A stretch of DNA of 64,000 nt from Tectiglobus sp963922535 (GTDB lineage Bacteria > Pseudomonadota > Alphaproteobacteria > Rhizobiales > Hyphomicrobiaceae). The stretch spans positions 35,151 to 99,150 of the forward strand of contig CAWUIN010000001.1 in assembly GCA_963922535.1 (NCBI GenBank). Reading direction: 5' to 3'. Below, one piece after another: positions 43,916 through 52,408 of the stretch (its first letter is position 1; the number at the start of each line of letters is the position of its first letter). The notes beneath the pieces were generated by a model. That model did not search any database. It worked only from the letters and a program-made list of their open reading frames with translations, and was not told the DNA's origin. Both the position numbers and the translations under genes were made by a program.

Positions 43916-44914
43916 ATGCACGTCCTGACCAAAGTCCGGGATATCCCAGAGGACCTCAAAGGCGCTGTCATCGCGTTGGGCAATTTTGATGGTGTGCATC
44001 GTGGCCATCAGGAAGTGCTGCACCACAGCCGGAGTATCGCCGGGCGGACGAATGCAACTGCCGGTGCCTTAACTTTCGCCCCCCATCCCAGGGTGTTCTT
44101 CAATCCAGACAAACCATTGTTCTGCTTAACGCCGCTTGAGCGGAAACTCGCACTGCTCGCAGCAGCACAGCTTGATTTTGTTCATGTTTTGACATTCAAC
44201 GCAGAGCTGGCAGGCATGTCGGCCGAGGAATTTGCTCACCAGATCATCGTTCGCGCATGGCAGGCAAGCCATGTTATCATCGGCTATAACTTCTTTTTCG
44301 GCAAAGACAGAGGCGGCAGCCCACAAATTTTGCAACAGCTAGGCGACAAATACGGTTTCGAAGTCAGTGTCATCGGGCCGGCCAGTGATGACGGCGAGAT
44401 ATTTTCTTCCAGCCTGGTTCGCGAACTCTTGCGTGCCGGCAACGTTCGAGAGGCAGCCAGTATCCTTGGCCACTGGTGGACGGTTTCAGCTGTCGTCGAG
44501 CCCGGCGCTGGCCGCGGCGCCGGCATGGGCTATCCAACCATCAATATAATGCTGGAACCCGGCCAGGATTTATATCACGGCATCTATGCCGCTCGCGTGT
44601 GGGTTAACGGCCAGCGTTTTGACGGGGCAGCCTATAACGGCCGCCGTCCAACATTCGACAACGGCATCGCCAAACTTGAAATTTTCCTGTTCGACTTTAA
44701 CGATATGCTCTATGGCCACAAAATAGATGTCGAACTCATTGACTTTATACGCTCAGATAGGGCATTTAACAGTCCAGACGATCTGGTCGCACAGATGGGT
44801 AAGGACTGCGCCAGGGCCCGCGACATTCTGGCGGAAGTAAATTCGGCTGATCCAATGCTGCGTTTTCCAATCTCTCAAGCGATATCCAAGAGCATTACCA
44901 CCGCCCGCGATTGA
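43916..44914 (+). CDS. ribF: Bifunctional riboflavin kinase / FAD synthetase
   Basis: 332 residues. The N-terminal FAD synthetase half has the nucleotidyltransferase motif IALGNFDGVHRGHQEVL-type (VIALGNFDGVHRGHQ) and VIIGYNFFFGKDRGG with SSSLVRELLRAGN. The C-terminal riboflavin kinase half has GRGAGMGYPTINI and AAYNGRRPTFDNG, then EIFLFDFNDMLYG. It makes FMN and FAD in the cytoplasm. The order ribF-ileS-lspA is common in proteobacteria. No FMN riboswitch is visible upstream. Confidence 0.97.
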   Translation: MHVLTKVRDIPEDLKGAVIALGNFDGVHRGHQEVLHHSRSIAGRTNATAGALTFAPHPRVFFNPDKPLFCLTPLERKLALLAAAQLDFVHVLTFNAELAGMSAEEFAHQIIVRAWQASHVIIGYNFFFGKDRGGSPQILQQLGDKYGFEVSVIGPASDDGEIFSSSLVRELLRAGNVREAASILGHWWTVSAVVEPGAGRGAGMGYPTINIMLEPGQDLYHGIYAARVWVNGQRFDGAAYNGRRPTFDNGIAKLEIFLFDFNDMLYGHKIDVELIDFIRSDRAFNSPDDLVAQMGKDCARARDILAEVNSADPMLRFPISQAISKSITTARD

Positions 44915-45029
44915 CGCGGGCCGGAAAGCATATTGCGCACTTTGCATCTTTGCCAACTCTCCAGTGATTATCAAATTGACGCGCCGCTATCGAGCGCAAC
45001 CAAACCCGATTAAAAGATGAGATTGACCC

Positions 45030-48000
45030 ATGGCGAACCAAGAAGCCAAGCAGGACAAGCCCGCAAATGACAAGCCCGTCACACACGAAACGGTCACAGG
45101 CCGCGATTGGGGCGGAACGCTGTTTCTGCCGAAAACCGATTTTCCAATGCGCGCAGGCCTGCCGAAGATGGAGCCAACCCTGTTGCAGCGCTGGCAGAAA
45201 ATCGGCCTTTATCAGAAACTGCGTGAAGCTGGCCGAGGCCGCACCAGATTTGTTCTGCATGACGGCCCGCCGTATGCAAACGGTAACATTCACATCGGCA
45301 CAGGCCTGAACAAAATCCTGAAGGACATCGTTGTCAAATCGCAACAAATGCTGGGGCACGATGCCAACTATGTCCCGGGCTGGGACTGCCATGGCCTGCC
45401 GATCGAGTGGAAAGTGGAGGAGGCCTATCGCGCCAAAGGCCGCGAAAAACCGGATTTCTCCAGCTTTGACGCGATGCGCGCGTTCCGCCGGGAGTGCCGC
45501 GAATTTGCCGAACATTGGCTGGATGTCCAGCGTGAGGAATTCAAGCGTCTCGGCGTCATCGGCGATTGGGATGCTCCGTATACGACGATGGCCTACCGCG
45601 CCGAAGCGCTGATCGCCCAGGAACTCATGAAATTCGCCATGAGCGGCCTGCTTTACCGCGGCTCCAAGCCGGTGATGTGGTCCGTCGTCGAGCAGACGGC
45701 GCTTGCCGAAGCCGAGGTTGAATATCACGATTACGAAAGCGATACGATCTTTGCGAAGTTTCCGATTGTTCAAAGAGGTGCATCGGACAAAGGCTCTCCT
45801 GGGACAGGTGAAGCTTTGGCCAAAGCCAATGAAAAAATTCGAATTTTGAAGGGTGCAAGCGTCGTAATCTGGACGACAACACCATGGACAATACCGGGGA
45901 ATAGAGCGGTTAGCTTCTCGTCAAAATTAAGTTATGGCCTTTACCAAGTAACTGAAGCACCTGAAGGTAATTGGGCATCTGTTGGCGATAAAATCATCAT
46001 CGCAGATAACTTAGCTGATAGTGTTCAGAAAGCTGCAAAAATAGATGTATGGTCGCGGCTCGCAGATGTTTCTGAAGATATGCTTAGTATGTCGACATTA
46101 GCCCATCCGCTGCGCGAGGCAGGCCTTGGCGGCTATCAATTCGATGTGCCCCTCCTCGACGGCGACCATGTCACCGACGATGCCGGGACCGGCTTCGTGC
46201 ACACGGCGCCGGGACACGGCCGTGAGGACTTCGAGATCTGGATGGACTGTGGCCGACAACTGGCTGAGCGTGGCATCGACACCACGATCCCGTTCACCGT
46301 CGGGCCGGACGGCAGGTTGACCGCCGATGCACCGGGTTTCGAAGGCGGCGAAGTGATTACCGACAAGGGCAAAAAGGGCAACGCCAACAAACTTTTGATC
46401 GATGCTCTCGTCAAGGCGGGGGGGCTGATCGGGCGCGGCCGCCTCAAACACCAGTATCCACACTCCTGGCGCTCAAAAAAGCCTGTGATCTTTCGCAACA
46501 CGCCGCAGTGGTTTGTCTACATGGACAAGGATTTTGAGGTGTCTGGCGGCAAAGGCAGCCGCCAGACCCTGCGTGATCTGGCGCTGCAGGCGATCTCGCA
46601 AACGCAGTTTGTGCCCGCCGCCGGCCAGAACCGGTTGCGCGGCATGATCGAGGCACGTCCCGATTGGGTGCTTTCACGCCAGCGCGCCTGGGGCGTCCCG
46701 ATCACAGTTTTTGTCCACAAGGAGGAGGCAAGCGTTATTCCAAACGCAGATTTTCCCGGCTCTGAGGAACTTATGCGGCGCATTTTTGATGCCATGCGCG
46801 AGGAAGGTGCCGACGCCTGGTTTGCAGCAGGCGCCAAGACCCGCTTCCTCGACGGTCTCGTTACTAACCCGAACGATTGGGAGCAGGTCACCGACATCCT
46901 CGACGTATGGTTCGATTCCGGCTCCACCCATGCCTTTACCCTGGAAGACGCAGCGGCTTTTCCCGGTCTTGCGGGCATCAAGCGCAATCCCGACGGCGGC
47001 AGCGACACGGTGATGTATCTGGAAGGCTCCGACCAGCATCGCGGCTGGTTCCACTCCTCGCTGCTTGAAAGCTGCGGCACGCGTGGCCGTGCACCTTACG
47101 ACATTGTTCTGACACATGGCTTCGTTCTCGATGAGAAGGGCCAGAAAATGTCGAAGTCGCTGGGCAACACCACTGCACCGCAGGATGTGATCGACAAGAT
47201 GGGCGCCGATATCCTGCGCCTCTGGGTTGCCTCATCGGATTATACGGACGATTTGCGCATCGGCCCGGAAATTCTCAAAACATTTGTCGAAACCTACCGC
47301 AAACTCAGGAATTCACTGCGCTGGATGGTTGGTGCTCTGCATCATTATGACCCGGCATTGGCCGTTGCGCATGATAAGCTGCCGCAACTGGAACGCTATA
47401 TGCTGCACCGTCTGGCGGAACTCGACAAGGAAATCCGCCAAGCTTATACAAATTATGAATATCGTCGTGTCGTCTCTATGTTATCGGTCTTTATGAACGC
47501 GGATCTTTCTGCGTTCTATTTCGATGTGCGTAAGGACGCGCTTTATTGTGAGCCTTATTCATCTGAGAAACGACGGGCTGCGCTAACATTGATTTCGACG
47601 ATCTTTGACCGCTGCGCAATCTGGTTGGCGCCTATCCTGTGTTTCACAGCCGAGGAAGTCTGGCTCTGCCGCTATCCTGCTGAAGACGGGTCCGTGCACC
47701 TTGAGGATCTTCCTGAGCAACAGCCCGCCTGGCTGGATACGTCATTGGCGGCAAAATTCGCAAAAGTCTTGCGCGTCCGCCGTGTGGTTACTGGTGCACT
47801 TGAAATTGAACGACGGGAAAAACGGATCGGCTCCAGTCTCGAAGCGTCACCTGAAATCTACATCGAAGATGGCGAACACCGTGATGCCTTTATAGGTCTT
47901 GACGTTGCCGAGATCCTCATTACTAGTGGTGCCACACTCAAGAATGGTGCAGCGCCGGAAAGCGCATTCACATTGCCGGATGTTCCCGGTATTGGTGTGG

Positions 48001-48152
48001 TTCCGGTGTTGGCGGCGGGTAAAAAATGCGCGCGTTCATGGAGCATCGTCGATGATGTCGGCGCTGATCCGGACTTTCCGGACCTTTCCGCGCGCGATGC
48101 TGCAGCCGTGAGGGAGTTTGATGCAATGGCTGCCGAGAAGGCCACGGGGTAA
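45030..48152 (+). CDS. ileS: Isoleucyl-tRNA synthetase
   Basis: 1040 residues. HIGH motif PPYANGNIHIGTGLNKIL near residue 85, CP1 editing domain WTTTPWTIPGN near 285, KMSKS motif QKMSKSLGNT near 705, and the anticodon-binding region after 750. The C-terminal zinc ribbon seen in E. coli is absent, as in other alphaproteobacterial enzymes. Two stretches, 45760-46100 (within CP1) and about 47440-47610, use AT-rich codons (TTA, ATA, AGA, AGT) unlike the flanks. The CP1 stretch also carries an extra low-complexity segment (RGASDKGSPGTGEALAKAN). This looks mosaic. The frame is intact. Confidence 0.97.
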   Translation: MANQEAKQDKPANDKPVTHETVTGRDWGGTLFLPKTDFPMRAGLPKMEPTLLQRWQKIGLYQKLREAGRGRTRFVLHDGPPYANGNIHIGTGLNKILKDIVVKSQQMLGHDANYVPGWDCHGLPIEWKVEEAYRAKGREKPDFSSFDAMRAFRRECREFAEHWLDVQREEFKRLGVIGDWDAPYTTMAYRAEALIAQELMKFAMSGLLYRGSKPVMWSVVEQTALAEAEVEYHDYESDTIFAKFPIVQRGASDKGSPGTGEALAKANEKIRILKGASVVIWTTTPWTIPGNRAVSFSSKLSYGLYQVTEAPEGNWASVGDKIIIADNLADSVQKAAKIDVWSRLADVSEDMLSMSTLAHPLREAGLGGYQFDVPLLDGDHVTDDAGTGFVHTAPGHGREDFEIWMDCGRQLAERGIDTTIPFTVGPDGRLTADAPGFEGGEVITDKGKKGNANKLLIDALVKAGGLIGRGRLKHQYPHSWRSKKPVIFRNTPQWFVYMDKDFEVSGGKGSRQTLRDLALQAISQTQFVPAAGQNRLRGMIEARPDWVLSRQRAWGVPITVFVHKEEASVIPNADFPGSEELMRRIFDAMREEGADAWFAAGAKTRFLDGLVTNPNDWEQVTDILDVWFDSGSTHAFTLEDAAAFPGLAGIKRNPDGGSDTVMYLEGSDQHRGWFHSSLLESCGTRGRAPYDIVLTHGFVLDEKGQKMSKSLGNTTAPQDVIDKMGADILRLWVASSDYTDDLRIGPEILKTFVETYRKLRNSLRWMVGALHHYDPALAVAHDKLPQLERYMLHRLAELDKEIRQAYTNYEYRRVVSMLSVFMNADLSAFYFDVRKDALYCEPYSSEKRRAALTLISTIFDRCAIWLAPILCFTAEEVWLCRYPAEDGSVHLEDLPEQQPAWLDTSLAAKFAKVLRVRRVVTGALEIERREKRIGSSLEASPEIYIEDGEHRDAFIGLDVAEILITSGATLKNGAAPESAFTLPDVPGIGVVPVLAAGKKCARSWSIVDDVGADPDFPDLSARDAAAVREFDAMAAEKATG

Positions 48153-48225
48153 TAGAATTTGTACAGGGACGGCGCTGCATCATCGGCTGCACCCTGCGTT
48201 AATATGACTATGGGCACGACATAAG

Positions 48226-48750
48226 ATGACGCAGAATTCAACGGTTACATCGTGGCTCTGGGGCCATTATTCGCGTCTGGGCCTGGGAGTTGCGCTGGCA
48301 GCCCTTGTCATAGACCAGCTCCACAAATGGTGGATGCTGACCATTGTCGGCATTACCCAAGTGGATCAGATTAAGGTCACCCCGTTCTTCAACCTGATTT
48401 ATGTGAGTAACAAAGGCATCAGTTTTGGTCTGTTCCAGCAGGACGGCAGTGGCCAGCTGTTTCTGGCTGGTTTTGCCTTTATCGTCGCGTGTATGCTGAT
48501 GATCTGGCTGGCCCGCAGCGGTGACTCAAAGCAGATGGCTATTTCCATCGGATTAGTTGTCGGCGGTGCAATCGGTAATGCCATTGATCGTCTTTACCTT
48601 GGTGGCGTTGCCGATTTTTTCGACTTTCATGTGCTTGGTTATCATTGGCCGGCATTTAACATTGCCGATACCGCGATTGTTGCAGGTGTTGCCGGTTTAC
48701 TATATGATGCTTTCTTGATGAATCGCAATAATGCCGCAAAAGGTTTATAG
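48226..48750 (+). CDS. lspA: Lipoprotein signal peptidase (signal peptidase II)
   Basis: 174 residues, four membrane segments. It cleaves lipoprotein signal peptides after lipid attachment. Catalytic aspartates are in GGAIGNAIDRLYLGGVADFF and FNIADTAIVAG; the first motif VIDQLHKW and the conserved NKGISFGLF are also present. It follows ileS by 73 bp, and the next gene encodes a lipoprotein that could be a substrate. Confidence 0.96.
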   Translation: MTQNSTVTSWLWGHYSRLGLGVALAALVIDQLHKWWMLTIVGITQVDQIKVTPFFNLIYVSNKGISFGLFQQDGSGQLFLAGFAFIVACMLMIWLARSGDSKQMAISIGLVVGGAIGNAIDRLYLGGVADFFDFHVLGYHWPAFNIADTAIVAGVAGLLYDAFLMNRNNAAKGL

Positions 48751-48795
48751 ATTAATTTTGTTGAGCAGTTAGGACACGCTTCGGGGTCTTTGAAA

Positions 48796-49278
48796 ATGAA
48801 CAGAGTGTTTCGGAAATCTGGTGCTTTTGCTGCATTACTATTCACGTCAGGTTTGGCTGGGTGCGCAGGTACTGATGTTGAACTCAACGGTGGCATCTTC
48901 GATCTTGTCGGTTTCAACAACATTGGCAAGAAACAGGCTGAACCAGAATTAACGCAGCGAAGTTCGCTTGTCGTTCCGCCATCGACGGCGTCTCTCCCCA
49001 CACCTGGAAGCAGCGCTCAACAACCTACTGCTGTCGCGGCAAACGGTGAAGCTTGGCCGGTTGATCCTGAGAAAAAGGATGCACAGCAAACTGCAGCTCT
49101 TCAGGCGCAGCACAAAGAGTTTTGCGAAAAGGCACGCCATCGCTACGAAACAGGGCTGTCTTCAACTCTGGAACAAGGGCCACTCGGCAGTTGCGAAGAA
49201 TCAATTCTTCGTAATTTTACTGGCAAAGGCCTGTTTGAGAACAGCTTAACTGACCAAAGCCAGAGCGAGCCCAATTGA
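48796..49278 (+). CDS. Small hypothetical lipoprotein
   Basis: 160 residues from the ATG at 48796. The signal peptide ends in a lipobox (TSGLAGC, Cys near 24). The mature part is a low-complexity S/P/T/Q linker, then a conserved-looking C-terminal stretch with cysteines (HKEFCEKARHRYETGLSS, GPLGSCEESILRNFTG). No known family. It lies 45 bp after lspA in the same direction, a probable operon. Confidence 0.85.
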   Translation: MNRVFRKSGAFAALLFTSGLAGCAGTDVELNGGIFDLVGFNNIGKKQAEPELTQRSSLVVPPSTASLPTPGSSAQQPTAVAANGEAWPVDPEKKDAQQTAALQAQHKEFCEKARHRYETGLSSTLEQGPLGSCEESILRNFTGKGLFENSLTDQSQSEPN

Positions 49279-49408
49279 TACGGTTAGCCTGTAATCTGTT
49301 TATGCCGACCATGTGATATGGTGCTTGGCGTCAGACTCATACCGCCTGCGGTACCTACCAGTATATACGCTGATTACTGTTTCGATCCACTTTGCCCGCC
49401 ACGTCGCA

Positions 49409-49954
49409 TCACTTTGAACCGCTGTCCGCTGCATTGTCTCGCACCGTATCATCCTGCATGATTACAACAATATGTCTGGCTGCAATATCAAGCTCAGGGA
49501 CGAAATCCTGCGTAAAAGGCACAAACTCTGTGCGCTGTTCGTCCTTAAGGCGAATTTCAAGCAAATCACTGGCCCCAAAATTCTGGATCGCAATGATCTC
49601 TCCGACCTCGGAGCCATCCTCCCGCCGGACAGTTATGCCGATAATATCGGCATGATATATTTCATCTTCGTCGGGTTCCGGCAGTCTGCTGCGTTCAACA
49701 TAAAGTTTTGTGCCTCGTAGCGTCTCGGCTGCATTGCGATCGCAAATGCCGGCAATGTGCGCAATGATACCCTTTTTTGTAACACGCAGATTGCTCAATT
49801 CGAATGTATGAAGCCTGTCAGCGTCTGACAGGGGCCCATAAGCACCAATATCCACCGGGTTACCGGTGTAGGCTTTAATCACAACTTCCCCCCGGATGCC
49901 GTGTGCAGCGGAAATATGACCTAGCAGAATACGTGTTTGATTTTGTTCGGACAT
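49409..49954 (-). CDS. rimM: Ribosome maturation factor RimM
   Basis: 181 residues. N-terminal RimM domain: ILLGHISAAHGIRGEVVIKAYT; PRC-barrel: DEIYHADIIGITVRREDG with GEIIAIQNFGASDLLEIR. It helps assemble the head of the 30S subunit by binding S19. In relatives rimM is inside ffh-rpsP-rimM-trmD-rplS; here none of those genes adjoins, and it is isolated between an R1 element and a convergent lipoprotein gene. Confidence 0.96.
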   Translation of the reverse strand: MSEQNQTRILLGHISAAHGIRGEVVIKAYTGNPVDIGAYGPLSDADRLHTFELSNLRVTKKGIIAHIAGICDRNAAETLRGTKLYVERSRLPEPDEDEIYHADIIGITVRREDGSEVGEIIAIQNFGASDLLEIRLKDEQRTEFVPFTQDFVPELDIAARHIVVIMQDDTVRDNAADSGSK

Positions 49955-49991
49955 GCGCTGGAATTATTGCTATGGATGAACGGATAAACGC

Positions 49992-50096
49992 TAAGGGCAC
50001 CCACCAACATAAACACTTCAATTTTAGTGAGAAATGGCCCGCAATATGCGGCTTTGGATCGGAAAATTGAAGCGTTTATTTTGGTGGGTGCCCTAA
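49992..50096. repeat. R1 palindromic element, complete copy 2
   Basis: About 105 bp from TAAGGGCACCCACCAACATA to ATTTTGGTGGGTGCCCTAA. It has the same central part as copy 1 (ATATGCGGCTTTGG). The arms differ from copies 1 and 3 at matched positions (GGGCACCCACC against GGGCGCCCAGC) while keeping self-complementarity, so pairing has been conserved through compensatory change. It sits 3 bp after the DUF1499 stop. Confidence 0.93.
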
Positions 50097-50099
50097 CCA

Positions 50100-50906
50100 T
50101 CACGGCTTGGTTGTGGTCGAGTTTGTAGCACCTGCCGGTACGGTCGCCAGAATCTGGCCCACCAATTGTTCCTGAAACTCTCTGATGCGGCTGGCGTTGC
50201 GCCCAAGGTCAGAGCGTCCATACCGCGATGCTGATCGAACATCCACTAACGAGCCGCCGCTAATACGTGTCACCCGCACAACAACGTCATCGTAAAACCC
50301 GATGATCAGCGTCCGGTCAACGGCTTCAATCTGCCCCTTTCCCGCTTCCCTGCTGTCGATTGGAAGCACACCCTCAATCACCATGTGCATCCTGCGCATC
50401 GTTTGGCGTGCAAGTTCCAGCGTCTCATTCGCCGGCCGGTCAACGCGCAACAGACCAATATCGCCGTAGGCTTGGCGCTGCTTCGCTGCAAACGCCTCGC
50501 CTGGGTATACCATGGAATTAGCGCCCGGCTGCCGTTTTCCCGCAAGCAGAATGAATTGTGGGGGATTGCTCAAATCCGTTGTAATATCGTTGATCATCGG
50601 ATATTTCTCAGACATGGCAAGAATACTTAACGGCCAGGCGAGAATGCCACAGGCAATAACGATCCCCATAAGGGCATTGGCGCCACCGCGCCAACCGCGC
50701 TGCCAGATTCTGACAAGCGCGAAAATACCAAGCAGCAAAACAACGCCGGCCCCCATGAACGCGAGACCAAACAGGTTGAGCGCTACTAACGTGCCCATCC
50801 CGAAAATACGATGAAATATAATCGTCAAAACCACAATTGCGGCGGCAAAAAGAGCCAGACGTATTGTCCACACGCTGGACTGGATCGCCTGCGATTGATC
50901 TAACAT
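50100..50906 (-). CDS. DUF1499 domain membrane protein
   Basis: 268 residues from the ATG at 50906, chosen because a strong GGAGGAGG ribosome-binding site lies 3 bp upstream. The longer open frame would begin inside the R1 repeat. Three hydrophobic segments occur at the N-terminus (LALFAAAIVVLTIIFHRIF, LFGLAFMGAGVVLLLGIFAL, ALMGIVIACGILAWPLSILA). The C-terminal DUF1499 domain has TDLSNPPQF, RRMHMVIEG and VDVRSASRYGRSDLGRNASR. Function unknown. The gene is bracketed by R1 copies 2 and 3. Confidence 0.9.
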   Translation of the reverse strand: MLDQSQAIQSSVWTIRLALFAAAIVVLTIIFHRIFGMGTLVALNLFGLAFMGAGVVLLLGIFALVRIWQRGWRGGANALMGIVIACGILAWPLSILAMSEKYPMINDITTDLSNPPQFILLAGKRQPGANSMVYPGEAFAAKQRQAYGDIGLLRVDRPANETLELARQTMRRMHMVIEGVLPIDSREAGKGQIEAVDRTLIIGFYDDVVVRVTRISGGSLVDVRSASRYGRSDLGRNASRIREFQEQLVGQILATVPAGATNSTTTKP

Positions 50907-51009
50907 AATCCTCCTCCTTCCACCTTTTCTTCCAACAAAGCCAAAGCCTCCGTTCCGTCGCAACCGGCTCCAGGGCCTGTTGAGCGCAATCAGCGTCTGT
51001 TCCATTCTT

Positions 51010-51113
51010 AGGGCGCCCAGCAAAATAAACGCTTCAATTTTAGTTAGAAATAGCCCGCAATATGCGGCTTTGGCTTACGAAAATTGAAGCGTTTATTTTG
51101 CTGGAAACCCTTA
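51010..51113. repeat. R1 palindromic element, complete copy 3
   Basis: About 104 bp, from TTAGGGCGCCCAGCAAAATA to TTTTGCTGGAAACCCTTA. It is nearly identical to copy 1 except for a short change near the right end (GGAAACCC for GGGCGCCC). Its last TTA is the reverse complement of the stop codon of trhO. Confidence 0.93.
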
Positions 51114-51983
51114 GCGATCGACGACGGACGGATCACAGTCATCCGTTGAGCAGCACACCGAGCCGCGTAAAACAGGGCCGTCGCACACCGGACACCATTG
51201 ATAATTGCCAACGTCCAGATTGTGCTTCACGGAAACACGATCATCGAAGACGAAGCATTCTCCCTGCCACAGGCTCTCATCAGGCGGAATGCATTCCAAA
51301 TATTTCAGAATACCACCTTTGAGATGGTAGACTTCTTCGAAGCCCTGCTGTTTCATGTAAGCGGTTGCCTTCTCACAGCGGATACCGCCGGTACAGAACA
51401 TCGCGACCTTACGGTGTTTCGATGGATCCAGGTTTGCCTTAACCCAGTCTGGAAACTGACGAAAAGCAGCGGTCTTGGGATCGACCGCTCCAGCGAATGT
51501 GCCGATCGCAACCTCGTAGTCATTACGGGTATCGATCATTATGACGTCGGGCGCGGTGATCAACGCATTCCAATCTTCAGGCTCAATATAGGTGCCAACA
51601 ATTTCGTTCGGATCGATTGCGGGCACGGCCATGCGGACAATCTCGGTTTTCAGCCTGACCTTCATTTTCTGGAACGGTGGCTCGTAAGCCCATGCTTCCT
51701 TATGCTCGATATCTTTACAGCCGGGCAGCTGGCGTATCACCTCCAAGGCTGCATCGATACCTGCGCGTGTACCTGCAATGGTGCCATTAACGCCTTCGGG
51801 CGCGAGCAGCAGCGTCCCCTTGATACCGGCTGCAATGCATGCTGCTTTTAACGCCGTCCGCGTTTCCTCAAGACTGGCGGCCTCAAGCGCGGTGAATTTA
51901 TAAAGCGCTGCCACGACAAACGGTGCATCGTCAGGCTTGCTGACGAGCGATGCCGCAGTGGACTGCACGGAAACTGGATGCAT
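51111..51983 (-). CDS. trhO: tRNA uridine(34) hydroxylase (rhodanese family, YceA type)
   Basis: About 290 residues from the ATG at 51983. An N-terminal acylphosphatase-like domain (AACIAAGIKGTLLLAPEGVNG) is followed by a rhodanese domain with active Cys in KVAMFCTGGIRCEKATAY, then the conserved YHLKGGILKYLE and C-terminal cysteines (WCPVCDGPVLRGSVC). The enzyme makes 5-hydroxyuridine in tRNA. The stop codon TAA coincides with the end of R1 copy 3. Confidence 0.94.
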   Translation of the reverse strand: MHPVSVQSTAASLVSKPDDAPFVVAALYKFTALEAASLEETRTALKAACIAAGIKGTLLLAPEGVNGTIAGTRAGIDAALEVIRQLPGCKDIEHKEAWAYEPPFQKMKVRLKTEIVRMAVPAIDPNEIVGTYIEPEDWNALITAPDVIMIDTRNDYEVAIGTFAGAVDPKTAAFRQFPDWVKANLDPSKHRKVAMFCTGGIRCEKATAYMKQQGFEEVYHLKGGILKYLECIPPDESLWQGECFVFDDRVSVKHNLDVGNYQWCPVCDGPVLRGSVCCSTDDCDPSVVDR

Positions 51984-52040
51984 GAAAATAAAACTCGTCA
52001 ACTGTATGCTTTTGAGTGTCTTCTGAACTGGCAGCTGCAC

Positions 52041-52408
52041 TGCACACGACTATGTAAATTACGGGAAATATCTAAAATTTCAATACGCATAAAATCCAAT
52101 GCGCAATTTGAAGACATCCGATCACAGAACTTTTAAAACCCGTGCACTTTGGCATTGTGGAGACGAAAAGCCGGCATCAGCCTTCAAACTTTGGCAAATA
52201 AACGTTCCTGCATCCCCCCAGCGCGCTACTGAATGCTCAAATCGGAGCGTTATCCCGTGAGCATGGTAGTGCTGGCCAGCGTACGCATTTTATCTCGGCA
52301 GCGTCAATATGCGGTCATGAGCAGAATATTGCGCGGCATGACCAATTCCTGAAGAATAACAACATCGCCCATTGGAGAGCGTATCATCATCTTGCACACG
52401 CTCTGACA
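52041..52408. other. Intergenic region
   Basis: About 370 bp between the first glucosaminidase-like gene and trhO. No gene and no copy of R1-R3 seen. Confidence 0.45.

Noticed and set aside
49992..51113. Repeated palindromes as a possible CRISPR array
   Set aside because: The copies are about 1 kb apart with a gene between them, about 104 bp long, and there is no regular spacer pattern or cas gene.
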